Positions 30,119 to 39,485 of a stretch of 64,000 bases of DNA are shown here, one piece after another; position 1 is the first letter of the stretch; each line of letters starts with the position of its first letter. The DNA comes from a virus: positions 1-64,000 of IMG/VR virus record IMGVR_UViG_3300047510_003583, one strand, 5' to 3'. The translations under genes were made by a program, and so were the position numbers. The notes beneath the pieces are model-generated. The model ran no database searches. It was not told the DNA's origin and saw nothing but the letters and a program-made list of their open reading frames with translations.

Positions 30119-30411
30119 ATAACGAGTTTATAACTTCCGCAACAACTACCATAAAAGAAGTCGCGCAAACCATGCAAGAGCGTGGTTCGCAGTATGCTGA
30201 CTCGTGGGGAAAGGATAGTATCTGGTTACTAACTAAAGCTATTATTAAAAAATACACCGACGTTGATGTAGATGATGAAACATGCAAAGCTATTGGTCTA
30301 GCAGTCTTTATTGATCAAAAGTATTCTCGTTTTATAGGGGGATATAAAAGAGATACCGCTATAGATTTAGTACCATATTTAGCTGCACTTGCAGAAAAAG
30401 TAAAAAATTAA
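30115..30411 (+). CDS. Unknown small protein (RGxQYAD motif)
   Basis: 98 residues from ATG 30115, preferred over 30097 because of the ATGA overlap with the preceding gene. ERGSQYADSWGKDSIWLLTK resembles the 'RG..YGD' start of small phage proteins of unknown function that look like nucleotide-metabolism domains. The likeness is weak. It overlaps the convergent neck gene by 4 nt. Confidence 0.55.
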   Translation: MNNEFITSATTTIKEVAQTMQERGSQYADSWGKDSIWLLTKAIIKKYTDVDVDDETCKAIGLAVFIDQKYSRFIGGYKRDTAIDLVPYLAALAEKVKN

Positions 30412-31118
30412 TTTACGTCTCCAGGTCCGTCAAAATAACCATAAGGTTCAGATAAGTTATTTGTCTGGTAGTTAAAGATTTCACATCTCGCTTTTTTATC
30501 CGCACTATCTTCATACGGTGGTGGGAACTCTGCTGAAATAGTACCATTGAGTGTGCTGCCGTATTCCCCACTATCATTAATTTGGACGTTAAGTGGCTCA
30601 GGCTCTGTACCAGGCTCGGATGAGTATTCCCATCTCTTACATTTTATAACCCAAATGTAGTGTCCAGCTAATGTATTAGCATTAAATTGAAGGTTTTGAT
30701 CATCCCTCTCAGTTATTTCATATATGGGAGCCCCACGGCCATTAGGTCTGTCCCCTGTTCCCCCGTATTCTTTGAGTTCGATTAGGTCCCCTGCTTTTGG
30801 TTCAGTACCTGGACCGAATCTATCCCAATAAGAAGACAAATGTATAATAGCAGTCATATCACAATCTGCCATTATACCAAATTTTGATAGCATAATAGCA
30901 TCATTTGTAATATCTGTTAGCATTATTACTTCGCCGTATTTTTGGAACTGGGACGTCGGGTCTTCACCGTATATAAAGTCATGACCAGAAAGACGGTAGC
31001 CGTGAGTAAAGTAATTTACCGTTGTACCGTAATGTTCGATTTGTTCTCTCCACCAACGACTAAAGTTTTCACGTTCGTTAGTATTGATGTTTTTGTTTAA
31101 ATAACGAACCTGTTCCAT
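30408..31118 (-). CDS. 14: gp14-like neck (head-closure) protein
   Basis: 236 residues. T4 gp14 closes the head-tail junction with gp13. The order of features follows T4 gp14: a GxxxxY tyrosine-rich stretch, FIYGEDPTSQF (T4 LFGEDVGSRF), SKFGIMADCDMTAIIHLSSY (T4 SNFGMQVNDEVTLSINPNLF), KAGDLIELKEYG (T4 KSGDLIYFP), PIYEITERD and AGHYIWVIKCKRWEYSSE. The length is near the T4 protein (256). It is transcribed after the unknown gene at 31121, with 2 nt between. It is distant from the gp15-like gene, so the tail completion genes are split. Confidence 0.78.
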   Translation of the reverse strand: MEQVRYLNKNINTNERENFSRWWREQIEHYGTTVNYFTHGYRLSGHDFIYGEDPTSQFQKYGEVIMLTDITNDAIMLSKFGIMADCDMTAIIHLSSYWDRFGPGTEPKAGDLIELKEYGGTGDRPNGRGAPIYEITERDDQNLQFNANTLAGHYIWVIKCKRWEYSSEPGTEPEPLNVQINDSGEYGSTLNGTISAEFPPPYEDSADKKARCEIFNYQTNNLSEPYGYFDGPGDVN

Positions 31119-31120
31119 TT

Positions 31121-31684
31121 TTAGACTTTTGTTATATTATTGATACCTTTTTTAAGTGTGTGTTTTTTCTTTTTAGGTAGTTTAGCAATTTTTTCTATTG
31201 AAGACTCACCTAAAAATCTTGGTTTTTTTAGCCATTTTTGAGAATACGGATGATAAACACTTTCATATTCTTCTAGATCAAACTTACGAACTGTAGGTAT
31301 AAAAACTATAGGGTGTTGTGTACCTGGTAATAGTTTTTCGTTAAAATCTTTTATCATGTTTAAAATATGTTCTTTTAAAAGATCTGTTAAGTTGTTTGTA
31401 AATAATTTTACTTTTATTACTACAGGTGCTTTATCAGAGCTGTTTTCTTTTAAAGAAGGACCGACCATAAAATAATCTTCTACCCGTGGAAGCACTGGAC
31501 CGGCCTCAATGCTGTTGATTAAATCAATATTGTTAGCAATAACAGCGCGATGGCCAGGTAATAATATCGGGTCTCCGCCTTCAGGTGGGAAATAAAATAA
31601 ACGAGGGTCTAAACTATTAGGAATAATAACCTTTTCATGGTACTTTAGGTATTCGTTTTTATAAGTTTTTTCGAAAAGAGTCAT
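31121..31684 (-). CDS. Unknown protein coupled to the neck gene
   Basis: 187 residues, alpha/beta, with a strongly basic C terminus (AKLPKKKKHTLKKGINNITK). KVIIPNSLDPRLFYFPPEGG suggests a virion or head-tail joining protein. It is co-transcribed with the gp14-like gene. A GATTAAATAC late-like sequence precedes the start. It may correspond to another neck component, but no family is recognised. Confidence 0.55.
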   Translation of the reverse strand: MTLFEKTYKNEYLKYHEKVIIPNSLDPRLFYFPPEGGDPILLPGHRAVIANNIDLINSIEAGPVLPRVEDYFMVGPSLKENSSDKAPVVIKVKLFTNNLTDLLKEHILNMIKDFNEKLLPGTQHPIVFIPTVRKFDLEEYESVYHPYSQKWLKKPRFLGESSIEKIAKLPKKKKHTLKKGINNITKV

Positions 31685-31714
31685 AAAAGTATTTAATCAA
31701 CATCTAAAACAGAA

Positions 31715-31734
31715 ACAGCCCCTTTCGGGGCTGT
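31715..31734 (-). terminator. Leftward intrinsic terminator after the scaffold-like gene
   Basis: ACAGCCCC-TTTC-GGGGCTGT. On the minus strand it is followed by TTTCTGTTTTAG. It ends transcription from 32582 before the neck genes. Confidence 0.65.
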
Positions 31735-31760
31735 AACTTATTTTATATTTACTATTAAAA

Positions 31761-32582
31761 TTATTTCTTAAAGAAATCCCCAGCTTTAATTGTGCTGCTT
31801 ACTTCTGGTTTGCTTTTTGGGCTTTGAAGTGATTTATCAAATGATTTAGCTGGTTTTAATTTATCATCTGAATCAATATTGCCGCTGTTTGCTTTACCTT
31901 TTGATACAGGTACGGCACCCTTAACTTCTTTTGAACCAGGTTTTTGTAAATCTGTACCTGCTTTTAGGTTATGAAGAGCATGTCCTTTTTCTTCAGCATC
32001 TACTGCTTCTTCTACTTTTTCTTCGTCTTCATTTTCTTCGTCTTCGTCTTTTGACTCTTCACGAATTTCGTTTTCAACTTCATCTTTTGCTTCTTCAGAT
32101 GATTCATCTTCAAATGATTCTTCTTCTGAATTTTCTTCTTCGTTACCAATTTTATCTAAAATTGTTTGTAGAGAGTCGATAATACCCTTAAGATCAGAAG
32201 CTAAATCAGAAACTTCATCTTCTGTTTCACCGATTTCATCAGCCATATCATCGTTTGTCGTCGGAACTTCTGGTTCAAACGGATTCATCGAACCACCAAA
32301 TTCTTCATTAAGAGTAGCTTTGAAAAGCTTTTCAAAAGCCCCTTCAAATCCTGCTTCTTCTTTTAAAGAAACTTTTTTAGCTTTACCGCCATCAGAATAT
32401 TCTTTTGATTCCTTAGCTTTTGGAACATCTTTTTTAACTTTTTCATCACCGCCAGATTTTGCTACAGGTACTTTACCACCTTTAGCAATTTCTTGTTGAC
32501 CAGGTTTTACAACTACGTTACTCTTTGCTGCTTCTTGTAAAAGAATTTTTTCGGAGTAGATATCTGATAGAGGGTTTTTCAT
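31761..32582 (-). CDS. Highly acidic low-complexity protein, scaffold/prohead-core candidate
   Basis: 273 residues. The middle is extremely acidic (EEENSEEESFEDESSEEAKD ... EDEENEDEEK); the flanks are Lys/Gly/Ser-rich. A hydrophobic helix (EVSDLASDLKGIIDSLQTIL) and the C-terminal AGDFFKK are more ordered. Acidic, disordered, helical proteins in T4-like phages are often prohead scaffold or internal head proteins, but no capsid gene is in view to support this. It has a late promoter 10 nt upstream and a terminator downstream. Confidence 0.5.
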   Translation of the reverse strand: MKNPLSDIYSEKILLQEAAKSNVVVKPGQQEIAKGGKVPVAKSGGDEKVKKDVPKAKESKEYSDGGKAKKVSLKEEAGFEGAFEKLFKATLNEEFGGSMNPFEPEVPTTNDDMADEIGETEDEVSDLASDLKGIIDSLQTILDKIGNEEENSEEESFEDESSEEAKDEVENEIREESKDEDEENEDEEKVEEAVDAEEKGHALHNLKAGTDLQKPGSKEVKGAVPVSKGKANSGNIDSDDKLKPAKSFDKSLQSPKSKPEVSSTIKAGDFFKK

Positions 32583-32592
32583 ATTTGTTATA

Positions 32593-32604
32593 TATTTATT
32601 TATT
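32593..32604 (-). promoter_or_regulatory. Overlapping late-type promoters AATAAATA
   Basis: Two overlapping leftward AATAAATA boxes (32593-32600 and 32597-32604), 10 nt before the ATG at 32582. Confidence 0.55.
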
Positions 32605-32640
32605 CAAATTGTGCTTATTTTATAGGTTATATTATTATTT

Positions 32641-35400
32641 TTAATATGTTATTCCAAAAGGATCAAGTGCACCAGATCTCGGGAAAAATCTCGGATACGA
32701 TGCGGTCCGTATTTTAGAATCTCTGCTATTAAATGCGTTTCTGGCATCTACAGGGAATGTAAAAAGATCGGTTACAGTCTTAAGTGTCAAATCAGTATGA
32801 GCTGCGCAGTAATTGTTTAATCCCATACATACAACACTACTCAATCTAAAATTTGTACACTCCATATAGCTTGTAAATATATTTTGATTACCCTCTATAT
32901 AAACTGCTAAATTAGCTGCGTTTATTACGTTATTAGATGACGGATAGTTTGTAAAAGTAATAGAAGTATTTGTATTTTCCGTTAAACCAATACCTACATT
33001 AGCTCGGCTTATAAAAATATTTTGTAATGCTAAATTTGCATTCGGGTTAACCTTAATAGCGGTAGGAGCGTCAAATATACTAGTATTTTTTATAGTTAAA
33101 TGATTATTTGATGTATTAATGCCGATGCCATATCTTTGATTATCAATTGAATTGTTACGTGTGCTAAACAACGTTACATAATCTAAATAACCCGTGCTTG
33201 TATCTTCTATTTTTATAGTCGAACCACTTAAAGCATTCTTAACAAGACTAACTTCTTCTAATGTAAGTGAGCTGTTTTGAGAAATTGTAATACCGTTAGC
33301 TTCTCTATCTATTGTACTGTTGCAGTAAATTAAATTAGGAGAGTAGTACGGGTAAGGTTGTACGTCAGGACTAATACCTGTATTCTGTAAAAGCTTTGGT
33401 GTAATAGTTAGACTAGAATTATGTGTACATAATGCTCCGTAGCGGTTACCTATTAGATTAATGCTACCTATACTTACGTTAGAATAACTTTTTGCAGTAA
33501 TACCTGCATCTCCATTATGAAATATATCAACAAACTGTAAATATGCTTTTGAGTTGTTTTGTACAACCAAACCATTACGGAAATTTTGAGCTATAATCAA
33601 CCGAGAGCCGTTTGTGAGTAAGGAGCTATCGTTTTCAATAATTGCACCTATAGAGTTATCTGTAATTGTTAAAGCGTTTCTTATATGTACTGGGTTTGTA
33701 ACGTCTCCTTCTACAATTATAGATGAGCTATTTGTTGCATGTAGACCGATACTAAAGTTAGCAATTGCAGAATCTGAATCAATTACGGCTATACTATTAT
33801 TACTTGCTTGTACCCCAATATTTTCTGTATCAATAATATCAACAGTGTTAACTGCTGTTCTTGGGCCCCGCACATAAACATTTTGTAAATGAAGACTTGT
33901 GCCTATTAATTTAAATCCTGCACTTCCAGTGTTTGTAAACCAAATTGTCGTTGGAAGAGGTTGTATATATGTTAAACCTGAACCTACGGGCATTTTAATA
34001 CTAAAAGAGCGTGGTATCTTTATGTTGCTTAATAGGGTATTATATTTTGAATTAGCTGTAGCACGTTGATAGTTACCAGCTGATGCCTGTATTGTTACAG
34101 AATCATATTCTACCCGGTCGTATACACCGCGATATAGTTCAAAAAACGTTTTTTCAAAAAACGGTACCGAACCAACTACACCCTGTACTGAAACGTTTGT
34201 AGGGTCAAGTTGAGTTTTTGAGCTTAATCGTTCTGTAAATAGAGAACCGACGTCATCTAAATAAACTCTACCGGTATAATTGTTATTAACTGATGATAAT
34301 TGATATGCTTTAACAACTAAAGCCGCTTTACCGTTAAAATGAAATATATTACCTGTTTCAAATTTAGTATTACCAGGTGAGTACGGCACAGGTGGGGACG
34401 CGTTATTTTGAGCAGTAACAATAACTACGTTAGTATTATAAGACGCATAATCATTTGTGTTATTAGCAGCAGATAATCTTTGTAATGTATCTGTGGCTGA
34501 ATAATGCCAGTTATTTTTATTACCAATAAACACCGGTACACCCGATACTGTACTACTAAACGGTGTAGTTACTTCAAAATAATTGTCATTGGTTACTCTT
34601 TCTATTTGTTTTACTTCGTTGCCCGCAATAATGTAATTGTAATATCGATCATTTTGTATATCTTCAATTCCGTTTATAGCGCTTAACAAGCGCTTAAATG
34701 ATGGGGCATTAAACCCGTGCACACCCTTAAGCCCTGAGCTATAAGTTACATAACCTGGTATAGGTATTGCATTTTTTCCGAATGTTTGATAGACTTTTAA
34801 GGATCTATAATCTTTTAATTTCTGTTCACCAAGTGAAGTATCAAAAACAAAATTTGGTATCACATCATCGTCATGAAACGTTGTTGATGGTTGTACCATA
34901 GTTGCAGTAATAGTATCTGACATAGTACTACCAACAATGTGTACCGTGCCTGGTATATTTGCTAATGTAACTGTACTAGATAATTGATAAACTGCCGGGT
35001 CTTTTAGAAAAATGTAAAAATCATTTCGTTTATTAATTTTTGAAGGGTCCGTTGGTGTATTTTTTGCAACGTTGGTAATTTCGTTTATTGCTTTATCTAA
35101 AGTTAGGTAAGGAAAGGCTATAGAGCCTTTTTCTGAATCATTACCTGTTAAACTAACATAAAATGCATTTGGAGAATAAAATACACCTCTGTCATTAAGA
35201 CGTATATTGATATCTCGTACCCCTGTTAAGGCAGCTGTAACTAGCTCTAAAGCAAGGTTTGTTTCAAAATTAATACTAGCGATAACAGCGCTTAGAGTTT
35301 GTTGCTGACTATCTAAACCTTGAAAGTTACCGTTAATCTTTTCTAAAGATTCCCCGATATATTCATCTCCGTCAATTTCTGTTGTGTAAATTCTTGCCAT
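32641..35400 (-). CDS. Fibre/tailspike with right-handed beta-helix
   Basis: 919 residues. EIDGDEYIGESLEKINGNFQ (about 8-27) is the shared attachment motif also in the proteins at 2057 and 35420. SPNAFYVSLTGNDSEKGSIA, then FPYLTLDKAINEI (about 76-108), is the opening of a pectate-lyase-like beta-helix as in receptor-depolymerising tailspikes. Many repeated short strands follow to about residue 850 (NNSIAVIDSDSAIANFS, NNSKAYLQFVDIFHNGDAG). No catalytic residues are identified, so binding and cleavage cannot be separated. A TATAAATA box lies 6 nt before the start. Confidence 0.75.
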   Translation of the reverse strand: MARIYTTEIDGDEYIGESLEKINGNFQGLDSQQQTLSAVIASINFETNLALELVTAALTGVRDINIRLNDRGVFYSPNAFYVSLTGNDSEKGSIAFPYLTLDKAINEITNVAKNTPTDPSKINKRNDFYIFLKDPAVYQLSSTVTLANIPGTVHIVGSTMSDTITATMVQPSTTFHDDDVIPNFVFDTSLGEQKLKDYRSLKVYQTFGKNAIPIPGYVTYSSGLKGVHGFNAPSFKRLLSAINGIEDIQNDRYYNYIIAGNEVKQIERVTNDNYFEVTTPFSSTVSGVPVFIGNKNNWHYSATDTLQRLSAANNTNDYASYNTNVVIVTAQNNASPPVPYSPGNTKFETGNIFHFNGKAALVVKAYQLSSVNNNYTGRVYLDDVGSLFTERLSSKTQLDPTNVSVQGVVGSVPFFEKTFFELYRGVYDRVEYDSVTIQASAGNYQRATANSKYNTLLSNIKIPRSFSIKMPVGSGLTYIQPLPTTIWFTNTGSAGFKLIGTSLHLQNVYVRGPRTAVNTVDIIDTENIGVQASNNSIAVIDSDSAIANFSIGLHATNSSSIIVEGDVTNPVHIRNALTITDNSIGAIIENDSSLLTNGSRLIIAQNFRNGLVVQNNSKAYLQFVDIFHNGDAGITAKSYSNVSIGSINLIGNRYGALCTHNSSLTITPKLLQNTGISPDVQPYPYYSPNLIYCNSTIDREANGITISQNSSLTLEEVSLVKNALSGSTIKIEDTSTGYLDYVTLFSTRNNSIDNQRYGIGINTSNNHLTIKNTSIFDAPTAIKVNPNANLALQNIFISRANVGIGLTENTNTSITFTNYPSSNNVINAANLAVYIEGNQNIFTSYMECTNFRLSSVVCMGLNNYCAAHTDLTLKTVTDLFTFPVDARNAFNSRDSKIRTASYPRFFPRSGALDPFGITY

Positions 35401-35406
35401 TGTTAA

Positions 35407-35414
35407 TATTTATA
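35407..35414 (-). promoter_or_regulatory. Late-type promoter TATAAATA
   Basis: Leftward exact consensus, 6 nt before the ATG at 35400, between the two fibre genes. Confidence 0.65.
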
Positions 35415-35419
35415 GTTGT

Positions 35420-36622
35420 TTAATTTACAACGAAGTAATTAATTGTGCTAGTATCGTTTGCTCTTGTTGTAGGATCAGATAATGAGCTAATTATTACTGT
35501 ATTGGTTGTACAGCGTGCAGATAAATGACCGAGAGTGCCTTGAGGTGTTGCTCTTGTTACAAATACACGGCTATTAGTTGTTACCCCTGTGACTGTTATT
35601 TCTGTAGCACCGTTCGGGTACGGGGTGCCTAAAGTTGCCTGACCAACAGCTGCAGGATTACTACCTGCTGCAGCAAACGAAACACGACCTGCTAGTGTTA
35701 CAACAGACCCTGTATCGCTAATATTACTATCTGTAAGTGTGTCAACAGTACCAGACCCTGACCACTTCGGAATCGAGTTACCGGTTCCGGATCCATCTAC
35801 TAGGGCTGTGCCCCACACCTTAGGGTCAATTTCATCGGTTACAACAACGTTATTTGAGCTTAAAACAACAACTGTATTTTCAATCGCAGTACCTGGTGCA
35901 ATACCATTAATTTTTACGACATCACTACTATCAGTACCTAAAACAGTGTCTCCGTCGACAGTTAAGTTTATTGTAGTATAAAGTGAGCCTTCTATAGTTA
36001 AACGATTGGCCGCATTACGATATAGTTTAACTGGTGTTGTTGTACCTATGATTATTGCATTATTTGTATCTAGAGTATTTTTAAAGGTTGTATTACCCGA
36101 TTCAACGGTTACATTTTTAGTTGAATTTAGCCCTATTACAGCGTTACCTGATAAAAAGAAATTACCTTCAATGGCTGCGTTGTTTGTTACGTAAAAGTTG
36201 CCATCTGTACGAAGAGTATCATTAAGTTGGCCGTCTTTGTACAGGTTTGTAACCATGGCGTTTGTCGGGGTACCGACATCACCGCTGTTTCGATGACCAA
36301 AAATTAAAGCACTTTGTCTAGAAATAGCTCTAGAAATATAAACAGGGTATGCCTGTATTAAAATATACTCGCCGCGATTAGTATTAGAACCAAAAACAGA
36401 TGTACCTTCTGCTCGAAACGTATCCTTAACACTAGCAGCTCCGGATACCTGTAAATTATTAGTAACTACTTGACTTCTAAGGGAGGTAATAAAATCATCT
36501 ATTTGTATGTATTTTGCAGATAGAGTTACCGGTAGTTTTTGTAGGTTTAAAAAGTTTTGATTAATTTTCCCTAAAGAATTACCTATATACTCATAGGGTG
36601 ATATGGTTGTTATTGCGTCCAT
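35420..36622 (-). CDS. Tail fibre protein with shared N-terminal attachment motif
   Basis: 400 residues. SPYEYIGNSLGKINQNFLNL (about 8-27) is the shared motif. The centre is Asn/Thr/Gly-rich beta repeats (NNAAIEGNFFLSGNAVIGLN ... NTTFKNTLDTNNAIIIG). RQSALIFGHRNSGDVGTPTN is a segment typical of trimeric fibre shafts. The C-terminal 100 residues form a globular head (GSGTGNSIPKWSGSGTVDTL ...). It is shorter than the neighbouring fibres and may be a shaft or collar fibre. It has its own late promoter. Confidence 0.7.
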   Translation of the reverse strand: MDAITTISPYEYIGNSLGKINQNFLNLQKLPVTLSAKYIQIDDFITSLRSQVVTNNLQVSGAASVKDTFRAEGTSVFGSNTNRGEYILIQAYPVYISRAISRQSALIFGHRNSGDVGTPTNAMVTNLYKDGQLNDTLRTDGNFYVTNNAAIEGNFFLSGNAVIGLNSTKNVTVESGNTTFKNTLDTNNAIIIGTTTPVKLYRNAANRLTIEGSLYTTINLTVDGDTVLGTDSSDVVKINGIAPGTAIENTVVVLSSNNVVVTDEIDPKVWGTALVDGSGTGNSIPKWSGSGTVDTLTDSNISDTGSVVTLAGRVSFAAAGSNPAAVGQATLGTPYPNGATEITVTGVTTNSRVFVTRATPQGTLGHLSARCTTNTVIISSLSDPTTRANDTSTINYFVVN

Positions 36623-36633
36623 TTATTATAATA

Positions 36634-36641
36634 TATTTATA
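36634..36641 (-). promoter_or_regulatory. Late-type promoter TATAAATA
   Basis: Leftward exact consensus, 11 nt before the ATG at 36622. Confidence 0.6.
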
Positions 36642-36671
36642 CGAAGGTTATCGTGCATCAATGTAATCATA

Positions 36672-39485
36672 TTAAAGACTTTTTTCAGCTAAAATATAAG
36701 AGCTACCCGGGCACCATGTTTTTGCTGTTTCAACCCACACAGGTAAGTTATTTTCTACATAAACAGGGTCAGCATCACACAATGTTGGTCCTTCTACAAA
36801 AAAGTTAATAGTGCTAGGATCTAAATGGTAGCTATAGTTTGGGTTATATGACTCTTTCTGCGGTATAACCGTACCAGTTATCGATAATGCTTCCTCTTGG
36901 CCGACAATCATACTACGTGCTTTACTGATTTTTTCGTTTCCTAAAATTTTAACAATAAATTCAGGATATGTGGCATCTCCTACAAAACCTAATGAAAAAT
37001 AAGCTTCGGCTGCATCTTCTTCAACCGGCGGCTGCCCGTTGTTGCCTGTAACACTCGAGGTTTGAGTACTAATTGTGGTTAGCATTTGTCTCGCTGTAAG
37101 AGATTCTACATCTGTTAGTAAATCTCTGTAATTTAGCATATTTTTAATAGCATTAATATTGTGCCAAAGTTTTTCTATATTACGATTAACTACATCAGTT
37201 GTAACAATTTCGTTTTGACCAAAAACTATAGTGCTTTTTTCAAAAAGTTTTAAATTATCAAAATCTCTTTTAGTAAAATACTTTGTTATATAGCTACCAG
37301 TAACAACGTTCATTTTTTTAACTACACTTTTACGGACTAACTCAATGTTATCCCACATACGCTGAAAACTACGGTTATATGTTATGTCTTGTACTATTTC
37401 TTCCTTATTAATAAAAATGTCGTTTAGTTCCCAGTAATACTCTTCTTTAAGCTCATCTCCTAAATACAAAAAGTTTGTATTAACAAGTAGTTTTTGCAAA
37501 TATCCTCCAACAGTAATGTATAAGTTACGTGTTTGATCAATACACCCGCTATAGATATTAAAGTCTAAATTCGAATTACTACTATCTCCCTCTAACCGGG
37601 TTGTTTGATTGCCCCATGTTTTACTGTACTGGGCTTGAAAACCCGTATCATTCCAGGTTATGCTTACTGGGTTAAGATCTAAACTTTGTGCACAGCTTAA
37701 AGCATCCCAAGACCAGTAAAAATTATACAAATCTTGACAAGGTAAAAAATAATCTGATTCTGCGATACTTACATTTTCTGAACCATAAATGGTTGCAATA
37801 TATTTACCACTTTTATGATATTTTTGTACCTTTGTACGGTATATAACAAATAAAAAGTCGCGACGAGGCTCAGTTATTATCTTAATTGGTATAGAGTCAG
37901 GGTTAAAGAGTTTATATTCTAAAATAGTATTTGTTTCGCTATCAACTTTAGCTACAGTTTTTGGCTTAAGAATGTGATAATTGTAATCACTATCTGTTAA
38001 CCCGTTTATTATTGTATTATCAAATAGCTCAGATATCATAGTTGTTAGCCACGTACCGTCGTTACTATATTTTTTAATAACACCATTACCTGTGTCAACG
38101 ACGTGTAAGTTGTCGTAGTTATCTAAAAAAATACTATTAGGTAATAAAAACTTGTTTTTGGCATTACGTCCACCGGTTCCGCCAAAATAAAGCTGATTGG
38201 TCCAAGTTGATGATGTTCTTGTAAAGTTCTTTTGAAAAATACCTATTCGAGATGCCCCGGCGTCAAGAACAAACATTTTTTTCTTAGAATCTAGTACAAC
38301 ATTTTTAATATTTAAAAACGGAGCACCTTCATTAAAGTTTTTTATTTTAGCTGTTATACTTGTGTTGTAAAGTTTTGTTAATTCGTGTATAGTATTATCT
38401 TTAATATAATAAAACTCATAATCTGTTGCAAAAACATCAACAATAGGTGTTTGGTTTTCAATAGGTTCAAAATATTCGTATGAACCATTAACATTATTTA
38501 CATATGTGTTCCAAACATATTTGTTAGTGTTATACCAACCTATTCTTTTTGTAACAGCAGGGTTTACAATTTTTTGCTCAAGTAGAAATCTCTCCAGGCA
38601 ATCGTGCATTTTACGAAATACAGAGTTTATATTATCCTCAATTACAAATTCGTTTGGTGCAATATACGGAGGTATATCGTCGACCTTTACAAAATCATCA
38701 ACAAAGCGTAATTTATCTACTGTGTTATAATCTTCATAAACTTCTTGCACATTTAAAATATCTTCGTGCATAAGTTTTAACTCTTTTATTAAAAAGTCAT
38801 CATTAAAATATAATGTTACGATAATATCTTTTTTACCGAGTGTAGAGTATTTTACATGAAATGTTGCCGGGGTATAATCACCGACAAAAGTTATTCTATT
38901 TTCTTCTGATTCAATTGTACCTTTTTGTATATAGCTTGTAGTATTAGATATAGCTATACCTTGTATAGTTTGTTCTTTATTTTTTAAGATGAGGTAATCA
39001 TTTGTGTATAACTTATACGGGGCGGTACAAAAAACGTTTTTCGAAACTTGATTATCGATTTTGTTTTTACCTTTTAAGTAGTCTGGTAAATAGGCTACTG
39101 TAAGTTTAAAAAGAGATGTATCTAATGTATATTTTTTGGTGTTTACATTTTTATTTTCAAGTATTTTTATAGTTATTTTAGCAACCCGGGCGGCTGGATA
39201 AGCTGCTCCGAATTCTATAGGGTCCCCGTTAGCATCGTAAACAAAAACACTATTTAAAAAAACCTTCTTAAAGCCGTCTTCTTCATCGTTATAAAAAAAG
39301 CTATCAGGTTCTATTGACCACGATAGAATTGAATTTATATCAATATTATATTCGTTGTAGTTACCTTCTTCATCGTAATAAACTGTAAAAGCTTCTACAT
39401 CTATACTTACCCCGCCTTTAAAATAGGTGTAATTAGCGGGACGCATCCCAAGATCTTTTGGTGTTATATAAGGTGCTATTGCCAT
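36672..39485 (-). CDS. Large virion protein with NHL-type propeller repeats
   Basis: 937 residues. MAIAPYITPKDLGMRPANYT starts a beta-rich N domain. Residues about 380-560 hold NHL-like strands: KNVVLDSKKKMFVLDAGASR, NSIFLDNYDNLHVVDTGNGV (then IKKYSNDG) and FVIYRTKVQKYHKSGKYIAT, the usual blade pattern of a six-bladed propeller. The C-terminal third contains coiled or helical linkers and ends in a small globular part with Cys (DADPVYVENNLPVWVETAKT). Its start overlaps the previous gene's end by 10 nt, so it belongs to the giant-protein operon. It is likely part of a peripheral tail or baseplate appendage. Confidence 0.65.
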   Translation of the reverse strand: MAIAPYITPKDLGMRPANYTYFKGGVSIDVEAFTVYYDEEGNYNEYNIDINSILSWSIEPDSFFYNDEEDGFKKVFLNSVFVYDANGDPIEFGAAYPAARVAKITIKILENKNVNTKKYTLDTSLFKLTVAYLPDYLKGKNKIDNQVSKNVFCTAPYKLYTNDYLILKNKEQTIQGIAISNTTSYIQKGTIESEENRITFVGDYTPATFHVKYSTLGKKDIIVTLYFNDDFLIKELKLMHEDILNVQEVYEDYNTVDKLRFVDDFVKVDDIPPYIAPNEFVIEDNINSVFRKMHDCLERFLLEQKIVNPAVTKRIGWYNTNKYVWNTYVNNVNGSYEYFEPIENQTPIVDVFATDYEFYYIKDNTIHELTKLYNTSITAKIKNFNEGAPFLNIKNVVLDSKKKMFVLDAGASRIGIFQKNFTRTSSTWTNQLYFGGTGGRNAKNKFLLPNSIFLDNYDNLHVVDTGNGVIKKYSNDGTWLTTMISELFDNTIINGLTDSDYNYHILKPKTVAKVDSETNTILEYKLFNPDSIPIKIITEPRRDFLFVIYRTKVQKYHKSGKYIATIYGSENVSIAESDYFLPCQDLYNFYWSWDALSCAQSLDLNPVSITWNDTGFQAQYSKTWGNQTTRLEGDSSNSNLDFNIYSGCIDQTRNLYITVGGYLQKLLVNTNFLYLGDELKEEYYWELNDIFINKEEIVQDITYNRSFQRMWDNIELVRKSVVKKMNVVTGSYITKYFTKRDFDNLKLFEKSTIVFGQNEIVTTDVVNRNIEKLWHNINAIKNMLNYRDLLTDVESLTARQMLTTISTQTSSVTGNNGQPPVEEDAAEAYFSLGFVGDATYPEFIVKILGNEKISKARSMIVGQEEALSITGTVIPQKESYNPNYSYHLDPSTINFFVEGPTLCDADPVYVENNLPVWVETAKTWCPGSSYILAEKSL

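Noticed and set aside
31931-32182. Leu-rich plus-strand frame
   Set aside because: It is the complement of the acidic low-complexity region of the scaffold-like gene and has no start signal.
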